In this document: in pieces, positions 13,624 through 22,680 of the stretch | Numbering within the stretch: the stretch's first letter is position 1 | Layout: each line of letters opens with the position of its first letter | Origin: Planctomycetaceae bacterium | Lineage (GTDB): Bacteria; Planctomycetota; Planctomycetia; Planctomycetales; Planctomycetaceae | Assembly (NCBI GenBank): GCA_002726205.1 | Contig: PBSL01000036.1 | Span: 62,001 to 126,000 of the forward strand | Direction of reading: 5' to 3' | DNA: 64,000 nucleotides | The notes under the pieces: generated by a model | The model's database searches: none | The model's input: the letters and a program-made list of their open reading frames with translations, nothing else | What the model was told of the DNA's origin: nothing | Made by a program: the position numbers and the translations under genes

Positions 13624-13673
13624 TCCACCGTCGAAAGAGACTGGTTCTGCGGGTTTTTGGTGAGGGTGGAGAC

Positions 13674-14813
13674 GTGATACGGTTGCTCAGTGGACTGATG
13701 GTGTTGACCCTGGTCGTGCAACAGACCACGCTGCTCGCAGCTGACAAGAAGGCAGCCGAGAAGAAAGCGGCCGAGAAGAAAGCGGCCGAGAAGAAAGCGG
13801 CCGAGAAGAAAGCGGCCGGTCCGGGGCCGTTGGAGGCCAAACACCTGGGCAACGTGAAGCGGGTGACCCACGGGCTGCCGCGTGCCGGGGAAGGGTATTT
13901 TTCTCCCGACGGTCAATGGGTTGTCTTCCAGGCCTACCCGGTGGGCTATCCCTTCTACCAGATCTACGTGCAGAAGCTTGGCGAGAGGACTCCCCGCCGG
14001 GTCAGTCCCGGTCGCGGGCGGACCACCTGCAGTTATTTCACGATCGACGGCAAGCGGATTCTGTTTGCTTCGAGCCACACCGATCCGCGGATCGACCAGA
14101 CCGAGCACAAGGCCCGCGTTCTTGCCGCGCAGGGTGGCCGGCGCCGCTACCAGTGGGATTTTGATCCTCACATGGACATCTACATCTCCGAGTTCAACGG
14201 AACCGGCATGAAGCGGTTGACCAATTCTCCCGGTTACGATGCCGAGGGATCCTACTCGGCCGACGGCAAGCACATCGTGTTCACCTCGAGCCGTGACGGT
14301 GATCCCGACCTCTTCATCATGGACGCCGACGGCAGCAATGTTCGCCAGATCGTCAACAAGCCAGGTTACGACGGGGGACCGTTTTTCTCGCCCGACGGGC
14401 GCTGGGTGATCTTTCGCAGCGATCGGCAAAAGGAGCACATGCTGCAGATCTTTGCCGTCAGTGTTGACGGCAAGCACGAGGTGCAACTGACCGACGACCT
14501 GGGGACGGTCAACTGGGCACCGTATTTCCACCCGTCGGGGAAGTACATCGTCTGGACGCGGGCTGATTATTCACGCGGTCCACGCGGCGCGCACTTCAAC
14601 CTGTTCACGATGGAACTGGAACTGGGCAAGACCACCGTCAAGGGGGGCAAGGTCCGGCAGGTGACCGATCATGTTGCCGCTGACGTGTTGCCGGTCTTCA
14701 GTCCCGACGGCAAGAAGCTGATGTGGACATCGGCTCGAAGTCGCGACCGCAGCAGCCAGTTGTGGATCGCCGACTGGTTGCGGGCTCTGCCCAAGTCGGC
14801 AGCGAAGAAGTAG
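13674..14813 (+). CDS. TolB-like PD40 beta-propeller exported protein
   Basis: This 379-residue protein starts at a GTG preceded by GGTGGA and has a signal peptide ending near the Ala-Ala-Asp at residues 22-24. A low-complexity KKAAE repeat (about 20 residues) links it to a six-blade WD40-like (PD40) propeller. Blades are marked by repeated F-S-P-D-G-x-W/K-x-V/L-x-F motifs (YFSPDGQWVVFQA, SYSADGKHIVFTS, FFSPDGRWVIFRS, VFSPDGKKLMWTS). Such domains are shared with TolB, but no TolB N-terminal domain is present and no tol-pal genes are nearby. A related PD40 protein is encoded at 59687-60715. It is convergent with pyk. Confidence 0.85.
   Translation: MIRLLSGLMVLTLVVQQTTLLAADKKAAEKKAAEKKAAEKKAAEKKAAGPGPLEAKHLGNVKRVTHGLPRAGEGYFSPDGQWVVFQAYPVGYPFYQIYVQKLGERTPRRVSPGRGRTTCSYFTIDGKRILFASSHTDPRIDQTEHKARVLAAQGGRRRYQWDFDPHMDIYISEFNGTGMKRLTNSPGYDAEGSYSADGKHIVFTSSRDGDPDLFIMDADGSNVRQIVNKPGYDGGPFFSPDGRWVIFRSDRQKEHMLQIFAVSVDGKHEVQLTDDLGTVNWAPYFHPSGKYIVWTRADYSRGPRGAHFNLFTMELELGKTTVKGGKVRQVTDHVAADVLPVFSPDGKKLMWTSARSRDRSSQLWIADWLRALPKSAAKK
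13755..13814 (+). repeat. Four tandem 15-bp repeats coding A-E-K-K-A units
   Basis: The 15-mer gccgagaagaaagcg is repeated four times without change from 13755 to 13814, preceded by a related degenerate unit. It encodes a lysine/alanine/glutamate linker directly after the signal peptide of the PD40 protein. Identity at the DNA level points to recent expansion. Confidence 0.95.
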
Positions 14814-14834
14814 GGCCGTTGCCGCGGCAGGGTA

Positions 14835-16307
14835 TCAATCGGCGGCCGGGACCGCGTGCACCATGACCAGGTCGTGTCCGGCGGCCGACCAGTTGGAACT
14901 GCCGACCAGGACCAGCCGTTGGCCGGTTTCGAGCACGCCCTGCCGACGGCCCCAGTTGCAGACGGCGTCGAGCAGTCGTCGCGGGCTGGTATCGGTTTCC
15001 AGCGAATGCAGCGAGCGGATTCCCCAGTAGAGGTTCATTTTTCGCGCGGTGCCGATGGCATCCGAGAGCGCCAGCACCGGCACGGGACAGCGTTCCTTGG
15101 AAACCGCCAGGGCGGTGCGACCGCTGACGGTGGGAATCACCAGCAGGGCGGCTTCCAGTTGTTCGGCGACCGTCACCGCACCGACGGTAATTGCCTCGGT
15201 GACCTCGAGTGCTCGGCCACGGGCATTGGGTTCGAACATCCGTGGCGCGTCTCCATCGACCAGCAATTCGGCCTCGCAGACAATCCGGCTCATCATCGCC
15301 ACGGTGGTCACGGGGTTCACGCCGATTGCGGTTTCGCCCGAGAGCATCACGGCGTCGGTGCCGTCGAGCACGGCATTGGCCACGTCGCTGGCCTCGGCTC
15401 TCGTGGGCAGCTCGCTGTTGGTCATGCTGTCGAGCATCTGGGTGGCCGTGATGACCGGGACCCGATGGGCGTTGGCCATGCGGATGATCTGTTTCTGCAG
15501 GATCGGCACGCGGGCCAGATCCATCTCGACTCCCAGGTCACCGCGGGCGACCATCACGGCGTCGGTGACATCGATGATTGCATCGAGGTCGTCGATGGCT
15601 TCCTCCTTTTCAATCTTGGCCACGATGTGAGGAGCGTGTTCGCCGGGATGAGCGTCGATTGCCGCCCGCAATTCGCGGATGTCGCTGCTGCTGCGGACGA
15701 AACTGAGTCCGACGAAGTCGATGTGATGTTCGAGAGCCCAGGCCAGGTCCTCGCGGTCCTTCTCCGTCAGACTGGGCGTGCTCAGGGACACGCCGGGGAG
15801 ATTCACTCCCTGGCGACTGCGGATTGTCCCCGCTCGCACGACCCGGCACGTGATGCGATTGGCCGACTCTTCTTCGCTTTCCACGGTCAGTGCCACGATG
15901 CCATCGGCCAACAGGATGCGATCGCCGGGAGTGACATCGTCGATCAGTTGGTCGTAGGTGCAGGTCAACTCGTCATCCGCACCGGACGACTCGCGCACGA
16001 AGGTCACCGTCTCCCCTTCCTGGCAGAGCATGCTGCCGGAGGCGATTTCGCCGAGCCGGATCTTGGGCCCGGCCAGGTCGGCGAGGACACCGATCGGTCG
16101 TCCCAGTTCTGCTTCGAGTTCACGGATCGAGGCCAGGACCCCTGACAGCCAGTCGTGAGTGCCGTGGGCAAAGTTCAGGCGGAAGACATCGACCCCGGCC
16201 AGGACAAGTTTCTGCAGTTGTGTCTTTTCGCGGCAGGCCGGACCGACCGTCGCGATGATCTTCGTCTTGACCAGGGGGGGTTCGATATTGGTTGCGTCGG
16301 CTGTCAT
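14835..16307 (-). CDS. pyk: Pyruvate kinase
   Basis: This 490-residue glycolytic enzyme converts phosphoenolpyruvate and ADP to pyruvate and ATP. The N-terminal barrel starts with KTKIIATVGPA and RLNFAHG (the usual NFSHG has Ala for Ser). The substrate and metal site is seen in LADLAGPKIRLG, IEKEEAIDDLD (catalytic Lys) and MVARGDLGVEM. The family signature continues in TRAEASDVANAVLDGTDAVMLSGETA. The C-terminal regulatory domain reads TVSGRTALAVSKERCPVPVLAL. It is the last gene of a reverse-strand run ispG-xylB-ocd-pyk, 41 bp behind the ocd gene. Confidence 0.96.
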   Translation of the reverse strand: MTADATNIEPPLVKTKIIATVGPACREKTQLQKLVLAGVDVFRLNFAHGTHDWLSGVLASIRELEAELGRPIGVLADLAGPKIRLGEIASGSMLCQEGETVTFVRESSGADDELTCTYDQLIDDVTPGDRILLADGIVALTVESEEESANRITCRVVRAGTIRSRQGVNLPGVSLSTPSLTEKDREDLAWALEHHIDFVGLSFVRSSSDIRELRAAIDAHPGEHAPHIVAKIEKEEAIDDLDAIIDVTDAVMVARGDLGVEMDLARVPILQKQIIRMANAHRVPVITATQMLDSMTNSELPTRAEASDVANAVLDGTDAVMLSGETAIGVNPVTTVAMMSRIVCEAELLVDGDAPRMFEPNARGRALEVTEAITVGAVTVAEQLEAALLVIPTVSGRTALAVSKERCPVPVLALSDAIGTARKMNLYWGIRSLHSLETDTSPRRLLDAVCNWGRRQGVLETGQRLVLVGSSNWSAAGHDLVMVHAVPAAD

Positions 16308-16348
16308 GGAGTCGTGATCCGTCGAATTGTCGGGATTGGTGCCATTGA

Positions 16349-17317
16349 TCAGGTGGGTCCATCGAGGGGGATGTCCTGGCCCAGTCCTCGGTCACGGGCC
16401 CGTCGAATCAACTCGGCCGCCATTGCCACGTCCTCGATGGCCAGTCCGACCGATTTGAACACGGTTCGGTCGTCGTCGCCACGACGTCCGGGGATCGAAC
16501 CGGCCACGACGTCGGCCAGCTCGACGCTTGATTCCCACTGCCAACGGCCCGAGTCGACCGCCGCGGCCAGTTCTCCTGCCTCGATTCGGCATTGATCGAT
16601 TCGATCGCAGGCGAGGAGATCGGCCTGGGCAATCGCGGCCACATCGACTTCGGCTTTTGCCAGTTGATTGGAGCCGATGATGTTCAGGTGGCTGCCAGGG
16701 GCGAGCAATTGACCGTCGAAAAGTGGTGACGGGGCGGTGGTTGCCGTTGACACGATTTCCGCACCAGCGACGGCCTGCTCGGCCGAGGTGACCGCGGTGA
16801 CATTGATCTCGAGTCGCCGGCTCATCATCTCGGAGAATTCCCGTCGACGTGATTCATCACGCGAGTAGACCCGGACCGTCCGAAGTTCGCGAACAGCAGC
16901 CACGGCTTCCAATTGGCTTTGAGCCTGCCAGCCGGTGCCGAGCAGACCCATCGTGGCGGCATCGTCGCGGGCCAGGTGACGGGTGGCAACACCGCTGGCG
17001 GCCCCGGTTCGCAATTGGCCGAGTCGGTCGGCCTGGATCAGGGCGACCATCCGGCCGGAGTTCAGGTCGTAGGCGGCAACGTGAAAACGGGCCCCGGCAG
17101 TGGTGGTCGTGTAGGCCTTCCATCCGGCCAGGCCGAGGTAGGAAGCAGTGGCCGACATTGTGTGCAGGATCAGTCCCGATGCCCGGGCCCGGGTTCGTGG
17201 AACATTGGCCGCGGTTCCCTCGGCCAGCGCGGCGAAGGCACGTTCGACGACCTCGATCGAAGTCGTCATGTCGATCAGTGCTTCGACATCGGACTCGGTC
17301 AGAAACAGGACCGGCAT
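16349..17317 (-). CDS. Ornithine cyclodeaminase / mu-crystallin family protein
   Basis: The ATG at 17317 gives a 322-residue protein with the family opening VLFLTESDVEALIDM. A TTG at 17368 overlapping the xylB stop as TTGA would add 17 residues unlike the family. The Rossmann segment MGLLGTGWQAQSQLEAV (about residues 120-136) binds NAD(P)H, and conserved elements such as ADRLGQLRTGAASGVAT and GSHLNIIGSNQ-like sequence are present. Members include ornithine cyclodeaminase, alanine dehydrogenase, ketimine reductases and many uncharacterised enzymes, so the substrate is undetermined. It lies between xylB and pyk. A ketimine or imino-acid reductase role is possible. Confidence 0.88.
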   Translation of the reverse strand: MPVLFLTESDVEALIDMTTSIEVVERAFAALAEGTAANVPRTRARASGLILHTMSATASYLGLAGWKAYTTTTAGARFHVAAYDLNSGRMVALIQADRLGQLRTGAASGVATRHLARDDAATMGLLGTGWQAQSQLEAVAAVRELRTVRVYSRDESRRREFSEMMSRRLEINVTAVTSAEQAVAGAEIVSTATTAPSPLFDGQLLAPGSHLNIIGSNQLAKAEVDVAAIAQADLLACDRIDQCRIEAGELAAAVDSGRWQWESSVELADVVAGSIPGRRGDDDRTVFKSVGLAIEDVAMAAELIRRARDRGLGQDIPLDGPT

Positions 17318-17364
17318 GATCGCGAACTCGACGGCGGGGACGGGAACAGGTTGAGAATCGAAGT

Positions 17365-18897
17365 TCAATCGACGAGCTGGGACATCCTGTCGAAGTCATC
17401 CTTGAGTGACCGGTACAGCCGACCGTACTGGGGATACAGCCGGTTGTAGCGTCGACGGGTCGGTGAGTGAACCGGTGTGCCGGAGACGACGCGGATCGTG
17501 GCGCGGCAGGCTTCGACCACATCCTTGTAGGCGCCGGTTCCGGCGGCGGCCAGCAGGGCAACCCCGAAGGCCGGACCTTCCTCGGCGTTGATCGTGACGA
17601 CCTTGTGCCCGTAGACATCAGCCTGCACCTGCCGCCAGAACTCGCTGCGAGCTCCTCCGCCGGAGAGCCGGATCTCGCGAACCGGGATGTTCATGCCCTT
17701 GATGATCTCCAGCGAGTCTCGCATCGCGTAGGTGGCGCCTTCGATCACACTGCGGGCCAGGTGCGCGCGGCCGTGTCTCAAGCTCAGGCCGATCCATGCG
17801 CCCCGGGCGTGAGGATCGGCGTGCGGCGTGCGTTCACCGGTCAGGTACGGCAGGAAATAAAGGCCCTCGGAACCCGCCGGTGCCGTGGCGGCTTCGGCGG
17901 TGATCAGTTCGTAGGGGTCCACCTTCTTTCGCCTGGCGGCAGAGACGGCGGCTTCTGCGAGCTGGTTGCGGTACCACTGCAGGCTGCCGCCGGCGGCCAG
18001 GACAACACCCATCACGTGCCATTGGCCACGGACCGCATGGCAGAAGGTGTGCACACGACCCCCGGGATCGATTTCGATTCCGTCGCTGTGAGCGAAGACG
18101 ACGCCGCTGGTTCCCATCGTGGCCGAGATGACGCCTCGGCGGACAATCCCGTTTCCGACCGCTCCGGCTGCCTGGTCGCCTCCGCCACCAACCACGGGGA
18201 CTCCCTGCGGTAGCCCCAGCGCGGAGGCGGCGATACCGGAAAGTCGACCGCTGACTTCTTCGGACTCGTAGACTGCAGGCAACAGGTCCGGATCGAGTTC
18301 GAGCTTTTGCAGCAGCGAACGGCTCCAGCGTCGTCGCCTGACATCCAGCAGCAATGTTCCCGAGGCATCGCTGACCTCGGTTGCGAATTCACCGGTCAGG
18401 CGAAATCGGACGTAATCCTTGGGCAACAGTACCTGCCGGGTGCGATCGAAATGACGTGGTTCGTGGTTTCGCAGCCAGAGAATCTTGGGGGCGGTGAACC
18501 CGGTCAGGGCCGGATTGGCGACCATCCGGATCAGCTTGCTTCGTCCACCGGCGAGACGTTCGATCTCGTCGCATTCGGCCGCCGTTCTCTGATCGTTCCA
18601 GAGCAGCGCCGGACGGATGACGCGTTGGCGGCTGTCGAGAAACACGCTGCCGTGCATCTGTCCGGAGAGTCCGATCCCGGCGACGGAGGTGGGCTTGATC
18701 TTTCCGTCCCGCAGGACTCGTCGTACGCTCTTTTTCGCCGCATCCCACCAGTGCTCGGGGTCCTGCTCGGACCAGCCCGGCCGGGGACTCGAGAGCGGAT
18801 ACTCGATCGTGGCACTGGCGAGGATCTTGCCATTGCCTCGGATGGCCAGGGTCTTGGTGCCACTGGTCCCGATGTCGATTCCCAGGTAGACGCCCAT
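17365..18897 (-). CDS. xylB: Xylulokinase-type FGGY sugar kinase
   Basis: This 510-residue FGGY-family kinase begins with [15 protein letters not shown], the phosphate-1 loop of the actin-like ATPase fold, and has [13 protein letters not shown], a xylulokinase hallmark, near residue 75. The catalytic aspartate lies in [14 protein letters not shown] near residue 240. The C-terminal domain has the FGGY-type [18 protein letters not shown] and [13 protein letters not shown]. The expected reaction is D-xylulose to xylulose 5-phosphate. No xylA or transporter is in the window; instead the gene follows ispG by 55 bp. E. coli XylB is known to phosphorylate 1-deoxy-D-xylulose, so a link to the MEP isoprenoid pathway is a reasonable inference. 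Confidence 0.92.
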   Translation of the reverse strand: MGVYLGIDIGTSGTKTLAIRGNGKILASATIEYPLSSPRPGWSEQDPEHWWDAAKKSVRRVLRDGKIKPTSVAGIGLSGQMHGSVFLDSRQRVIRPALLWNDQRTAAECDEIERLAGGRSKLIRMVANPALTGFTAPKILWLRNHEPRHFDRTRQVLLPKDYVRFRLTGEFATEVSDASGTLLLDVRRRRWSRSLLQKLELDPDLLPAVYESEEVSGRLSGIAASALGLPQGVPVVGGGGDQAAGAVGNGIVRRGVISATMGTSGVVFAHSDGIEIDPGGRVHTFCHAVRGQWHVMGVVLAAGGSLQWYRNQLAEAAVSAARRKKVDPYELITAEAATAPAGSEGLYFLPYLTGERTPHADPHARGAWIGLSLRHGRAHLARSVIEGATYAMRDSLEIIKGMNIPVREIRLSGGGARSEFWRQVQADVYGHKVVTINAEEGPAFGVALLAAAGTGAYKDVVEACRATIRVVSGTPVHSPTRRRYNRLYPQYGRLYRSLKDDFDRMSQLVD

Positions 18898-18952
18898 CGC
18901 ACTTCTCCAGGATGGTCTGGTTGTCGGTGAACCGGGGCCTGTCGCGCCACGG

Positions 18953-20176
18953 TCATTTTCCGGCAGCCTGTTCGGTGATCAGGAGGTCGAGTTCCTGTCG
19001 CAGTCGAGGAAGGATCTCATCATAGGGGAAGGCACCCAGGCTCTGTTCGCCCTTCTTCAGATTGACGAAGTTCGGGGCACACCACAGGCCCAGGTCGGCA
19101 CCGTCGGTTTCCCCCGGGCCGTTGACCCGGCAACCCATCACGGCAATTGTCAGGGCATGGTCTTTCGCGTAGCGGGTCATCTCGCGGACCTGTTCGGCCA
19201 ACTCGACAAACGCCTCGTTCTCGACACGCGAGCAGCTGGGACAACTGATGATGTTGAGTGTTTCGAGCCCAAAATCGACCACCGAGCGGACCCGACCGGC
19301 GGCAATGTCGGCCAGGATCTCCTGCCCCGCATCGATCTCCTCGTGCTTGCGGTCGTTGGGGACGGTCAGCGAGACGCGGATCGTGTCGCCGATGCCCTGC
19401 GAGATCAACTGTTCGAAGGCGATCCGCGTCTTGATGACTCCGTCGGGGGGCAAACCAGCTTCGGTCACTCCCAGGTGCAACGCCACGTCGGGTCGCCGTT
19501 GAGCGAATTGTCGGTTGACCTCGATGACCCTGGAGGGATCGGAGTCTTTCAACGAGACACAGTAGTTGGTGAAACCGAGCGAGTCGACCAGGTCGCAGTG
19601 TTCCCAGGCGCTGTCGAGCATCGGCGAGATCGAGTCATCCGCGAGGTAGCTGTCGGCCTTGGCGGGATCGACCGATCCGCAGTTGACGCCGACACGCAGA
19701 GCACATCCGTTCTCGGCCGCAGTTGCCACGAGGCCCCGGACCTTCTCCTGCCACGGCTTGTTTCGTTCGTGGTGATACAGGTGGCCGGGGTTGTAGCGGA
19801 GCTTGGCGACGTGGGGTGCGACGACCTTGCCGAGCTGGTAGTTCTCCTGAAGATCGACGGCGATGTTGGCGTCGGTTTCGGAGCTGATGTCGATGACGGC
19901 CTGAGCTTCGGCACGGTTGTCGATGGCGATCCTGACAACATCGGCCCCGGCCTCGTGGAGATCGCGAACCTGGCCGGCCGTGGCTTCGACATCACGCGTC
20001 GGAGTGGCGGTCATGCTCTGGACGGCAATCGGTTGACCGCTGCCGATCGTGATCGTCCCGATGGTCACCAGGCGAGTTGGGTTGCGAGGCAATTCCACGG
20101 TGGGGAGGCTCGTTGCGGAAGCAGGATGTTGAGCGATCGAGTGAAGATCGGACCACCTGATCCGGATTGTAGTCAC
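18953..20176 (-). CDS. ispG: (E)-4-hydroxy-3-methylbut-2-enyl-diphosphate synthase IspG
   Basis: This is the Fe-S enzyme for the penultimate step of the MEP isoprenoid pathway. The TIM-barrel part opens with [21 protein letters not shown]-type sequence. The C-terminal half carries the 4Fe-4S region [14 protein letters not shown] and [10 protein letters not shown], both diagnostic for IspG/GcpE. The annotated GTG at 20176 gives 407 residues, with an extra N-terminal segment of about 26; a GTG at 20098 would begin at [10 protein letters not shown], closer to typical IspG starts. It heads the reverse run with xylB, ocd and pyk. Isoprenoid units made here feed hopanoid squalene synthesis, whose hpnC and hpnD genes lie at 62.4-64 kb. 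Confidence 0.95.
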   Translation of the reverse strand: MTTIRIRWSDLHSIAQHPASATSLPTVELPRNPTRLVTIGTITIGSGQPIAVQSMTATPTRDVEATAGQVRDLHEAGADVVRIAIDNRAEAQAVIDISSETDANIAVDLQENYQLGKVVAPHVAKLRYNPGHLYHHERNKPWQEKVRGLVATAAENGCALRVGVNCGSVDPAKADSYLADDSISPMLDSAWEHCDLVDSLGFTNYCVSLKDSDPSRVIEVNRQFAQRRPDVALHLGVTEAGLPPDGVIKTRIAFEQLISQGIGDTIRVSLTVPNDRKHEEIDAGQEILADIAAGRVRSVVDFGLETLNIISCPSCSRVENEAFVELAEQVREMTRYAKDHALTIAVMGCRVNGPGETDGADLGLWCAPNFVNLKKGEQSLGAFPYDEILPRLRQELDLLITEQAAGK

Positions 20177-20213
20177 GTCCGCCAGGACACTCCAGCAGCA
20201 GAGGTGTTCGGGA

Positions 20214-20243
20214 TTGACACCCGTGGTCGACCAGGACTAAAAG
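20214..20243 (+). promoter_or_regulatory. Putative sigma70-type promoter of the TPR lipoprotein gene
   Basis: TTGACA at 20214-20219 and TAAAAG at 20238-20243 are separated by 18 bp and lie 54 bp before the ATG at 20297. The -35 box is perfect and the -10 box is moderate. Confidence 0.5.
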
Positions 20244-20296
20244 CCGCCGGATCATTCCAGGACCCCCCGCGGGTTGAAGTTTTCAGGAGGCGGTCG

Positions 20297-21628
20297 ATGC
20301 GAGGATGTCAGTGGGTTTCGATGATTGCCATCGCCTTGATGTTGGCCGGCTGCGGGGGCAGCGAGAATTCTCCGGTGTCGCGAACAGATCCGGCCGGCCA
20401 GGATTCGGCGACGGGTTCCGCCCGGGAAGTGGGGGTGGACACGACCGCCAAGGCCACCGATCGGCTATTTGACCAGGCACGGGCGCGGATTGCCGCCGGG
20501 GACGCCAAGGCCGCCGTCGAACTGCTCAGCCAGGTCCTGGGCAACGACCCCGACAATGCCAGGGCTTACGCCTTGCGAGCCGACGTCTATGCGCGGCGTC
20601 GACTCGACGCGAATGCCCTGGCCGATTTTTCCGCGGCCGTCCGCGTTGATCCCAAGAATCCTCGCTGGCTGAACTCACGTGGCTACTTCCTGATCACCCG
20701 TGGTCGTCGTGTCGAGGCTCTGCGGGATCTCGATGCGGCGATTGCCCTGAAGGCTGATTATGCCGAGGCACTGAATAACCGGGGCCTGGCACACGTCGGG
20801 GCCCAGGACTACAAGCGGGCGATTGCCGATTTCGATGCGGCGGTTGCCGCACGGCCGAAATTTTCCGATGCCTGGAACAACCGTGGTTTTGCCTACTTCC
20901 GCAGCAACGACGATGCGCAGGCCCTGGCAGATTTTAATCAGGCACTGAAGTGCAATCCCGGGTTCGTGATGGCATACAACAACCGGGCGTTGCTGAGGAT
21001 GGATCGGAAGGAATACCGCAAGGCGGTGGCCGATTGTACCGAGGCCATCAAGCGGGAAACCGACAATCCGCGCTTCTATCATCTGCGACGCGAGGCTTAC
21101 CGCAAGCTGGGCAAGTCGAAGGAGGCGCTGGCCGACGGGATGCGATTGATCTGGTTGTTGAAACACGAGCAGCTCTCGCGTCGAATTGCCGACGCTCCGG
21201 GCAAGGCGGAGGGCTACATCCAACGCGCCGATCACCTGGCGATCGACGGTCGAAGCGGGGCCGCCCTGGCGGATTACGAACGGGCGATCGCCGTCGAACC
21301 GGCCAAGTCGGTCACGGCATACCTGGCACGCGCCGAATACTGGATCGCCCGTCAGCAATGGGACAGGGCGCTTACCGATTGCGAGGCCGGGGTGAAGGCA
21401 GGTGCCAAGCAACGTGGCTGGTCGTTGCGGGGCGAAGCCTGGCGTGGCAAGGGTGAATGGGACAAGGCCATCGCCGACTTCGTGCGGGCCCGGCGGTTCG
21501 ATGACGTGGTGGCCGAGACGTACGCCAGGCGAGGAGAAGTCCACCGCAAAGCGGGACGCGAGCAGGCCGCCGTCGCCGACTTCAAGAGAGCCGCGGAACT
21601 GGATCCCCAGCGGTTCGGCGGGCCCTAG
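20297..21628 (+). CDS. TPR repeat lipoprotein
   Basis: The ATG at 20297 is set by a perfect AGGAGG at 20285-20290. The frame itself is open far upstream, but that part is antisense to ispG. The 443-residue protein has a lipoprotein signal (MIAIALMLAGCGGSEN) with lipobox L-A-G-C. It then has about ten tetratricopeptide units, each with the A-Y/L-x-x-R-A or N-N-R-G-x-A pattern (RAYALRADVYARR, EALNNRGLAHVGAQ, DAWNNRGFAYFRSN, MAYNNRALLRMDRK). TPR arrays bind other proteins or peptides, so an outer-membrane or inner-membrane attached assembly role is likely. Its stop overlaps the convergent zinc-ribbon gene, sharing CTAG. Confidence 0.9.
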   Translation: MRGCQWVSMIAIALMLAGCGGSENSPVSRTDPAGQDSATGSAREVGVDTTAKATDRLFDQARARIAAGDAKAAVELLSQVLGNDPDNARAYALRADVYARRRLDANALADFSAAVRVDPKNPRWLNSRGYFLITRGRRVEALRDLDAAIALKADYAEALNNRGLAHVGAQDYKRAIADFDAAVAARPKFSDAWNNRGFAYFRSNDDAQALADFNQALKCNPGFVMAYNNRALLRMDRKEYRKAVADCTEAIKRETDNPRFYHLRREAYRKLGKSKEALADGMRLIWLLKHEQLSRRIADAPGKAEGYIQRADHLAIDGRSGAALADYERAIAVEPAKSVTAYLARAEYWIARQQWDRALTDCEAGVKAGAKQRGWSLRGEAWRGKGEWDKAIADFVRARRFDDVVAETYARRGEVHRKAGREQAAVADFKRAAELDPQRFGGP

Positions 21629-22587
21629 CGGGTGCCGGTCTTCAGGTTCGGAGGGGGAGGAGTCGAGCCGGCTGGCTCGGAGGCCAACTCGAAATCGATC
21701 GTGTTCGACCCCGCCTTGACTTCCTTCTTTAATTCGGTCTTGAGGTGGTATTTCTTCGGCAGGATCTCGAGTCCGGTCTTATCGTCGGTTTTGTTGATCC
21801 GGATGATGTGTGTGCCGACCACCGCTCCCTCCGCGACCTCGACACCCGGGTAAGTCAGCGTGTAACTGCCCTGGTCGTTTGTCCGGCCCATGCTGGCCGA
21901 GACCGTCTTGCCTTCGCTTTTTTCCATGCTCAGGTCCGGCTGAAAGACGACGGTTGCCAGATTCAGGGGTTTGCCGTCGAGGGTGATGGTGCCGGTGACG
22001 TTTGACAGCGGAGGCGCACCGGAACCGCCAACCCAGCCGGAGCCGACGGCGTAGGCCACGTAGCAGATCAGTGACATGGCAAGGATTCCACCGATGAGCG
22101 GAACTTGACGGCTGGCGACCTGCTTCATCCCGGCAAGATCGATCCGTGGCTCTTCGGCGGGTTTCTCTTTCGCGACGGCCGCCCGAGCCGACTCGGTACT
22201 GGACAGCAAGTCCCCGGCGGCACTGGCCGTGTCGGCTGTGCTGGCCTGGGGCCTGACTGGTGGCCGACGCAGTTCGCGTTCCGCTGGGTCGGGTCGTGAG
22301 GGGGGCGGTTCGTCGTTGGAATCAAGCGAGGTGGAGGCTGCCGCCGGAGCCGTGGGCGGGGAGGTGTCACCCCCGTCGAGCAGGAATGCCAGCGCGTCTT
22401 CTTCCTCGTCGCCGGTTTGACCGATCGCGGCAGGTGTCGACGAATCCTGCTCGGGACCGTCATCCTCGTTCGGCTCGGGGATAAGGAAGTCGGTCTTGCA
22501 CTTGGGGCAACGGCCCTGGCCGCCGGCCTTGTCGTCCCGGATCTTCAGGACCGAATCGCACTCGGTACATTGGTAGCGAATGGTCAT
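21625..22587 (-). CDS. Zinc-ribbon membrane protein with carboxypeptidase-regulatory-like domain
   Basis: This 320-residue protein starts with a zinc ribbon, YQCTECDSVLKIRDDKAG then GRCPKCKTDFLIP, with two C-x2-C pairs at about residues 7-10 and 27-30. A long low-complexity acidic and Ser/Pro linker follows. A transmembrane helix lies at about 165-185 (PLIGGILAMSLICYVAYAVG). The C-terminal region at about 195-310 begins VTGTITLDGKPLNLATVVFQPD, typical of planctomycete carboxypeptidase-regulatory-like beta-sandwich domains. The topology puts the ribbon in the cytoplasm and the sandwich outside. Function is unknown. It precedes no obvious partner and is convergent with the TPR lipoprotein gene. 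Confidence 0.8.
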   Translation of the reverse strand: MTIRYQCTECDSVLKIRDDKAGGQGRCPKCKTDFLIPEPNEDDGPEQDSSTPAAIGQTGDEEEDALAFLLDGGDTSPPTAPAAASTSLDSNDEPPPSRPDPAERELRRPPVRPQASTADTASAAGDLLSSTESARAAVAKEKPAEEPRIDLAGMKQVASRQVPLIGGILAMSLICYVAYAVGSGWVGGSGAPPLSNVTGTITLDGKPLNLATVVFQPDLSMEKSEGKTVSASMGRTNDQGSYTLTYPGVEVAEGAVVGTHIIRINKTDDKTGLEILPKKYHLKTELKKEVKAGSNTIDFELASEPAGSTPPPPNLKTGTR

Positions 22588-22680
22588 CGGCTCTTGGATC
22601 TGCCCTGGCAGGCGTTGGGGGGTCCGGGAGGCATCGGCGTCGCACGAGTCGGGATCGAAAACCGTAGTCTGTCCTGGCGG

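Noticed and set aside
13158-14531. 457-codon reverse open frame across two genes
   Set aside because: It runs antisense through the PD40 propeller gene and overlaps the start of the divergent propeller gene in another frame; no domain.
13674-14813. TolB of the Tol-Pal system
   Set aside because: Only the propeller is shared; the TolB N-terminal domain and tolQRA/pal neighbours are missing.
19157-20296. N-terminal extension of the TPR lipoprotein frame
   Set aside because: This part is antisense to ispG; the AGGAGG at 20285 and the lipoprotein signal peptide fix the start at 20297.
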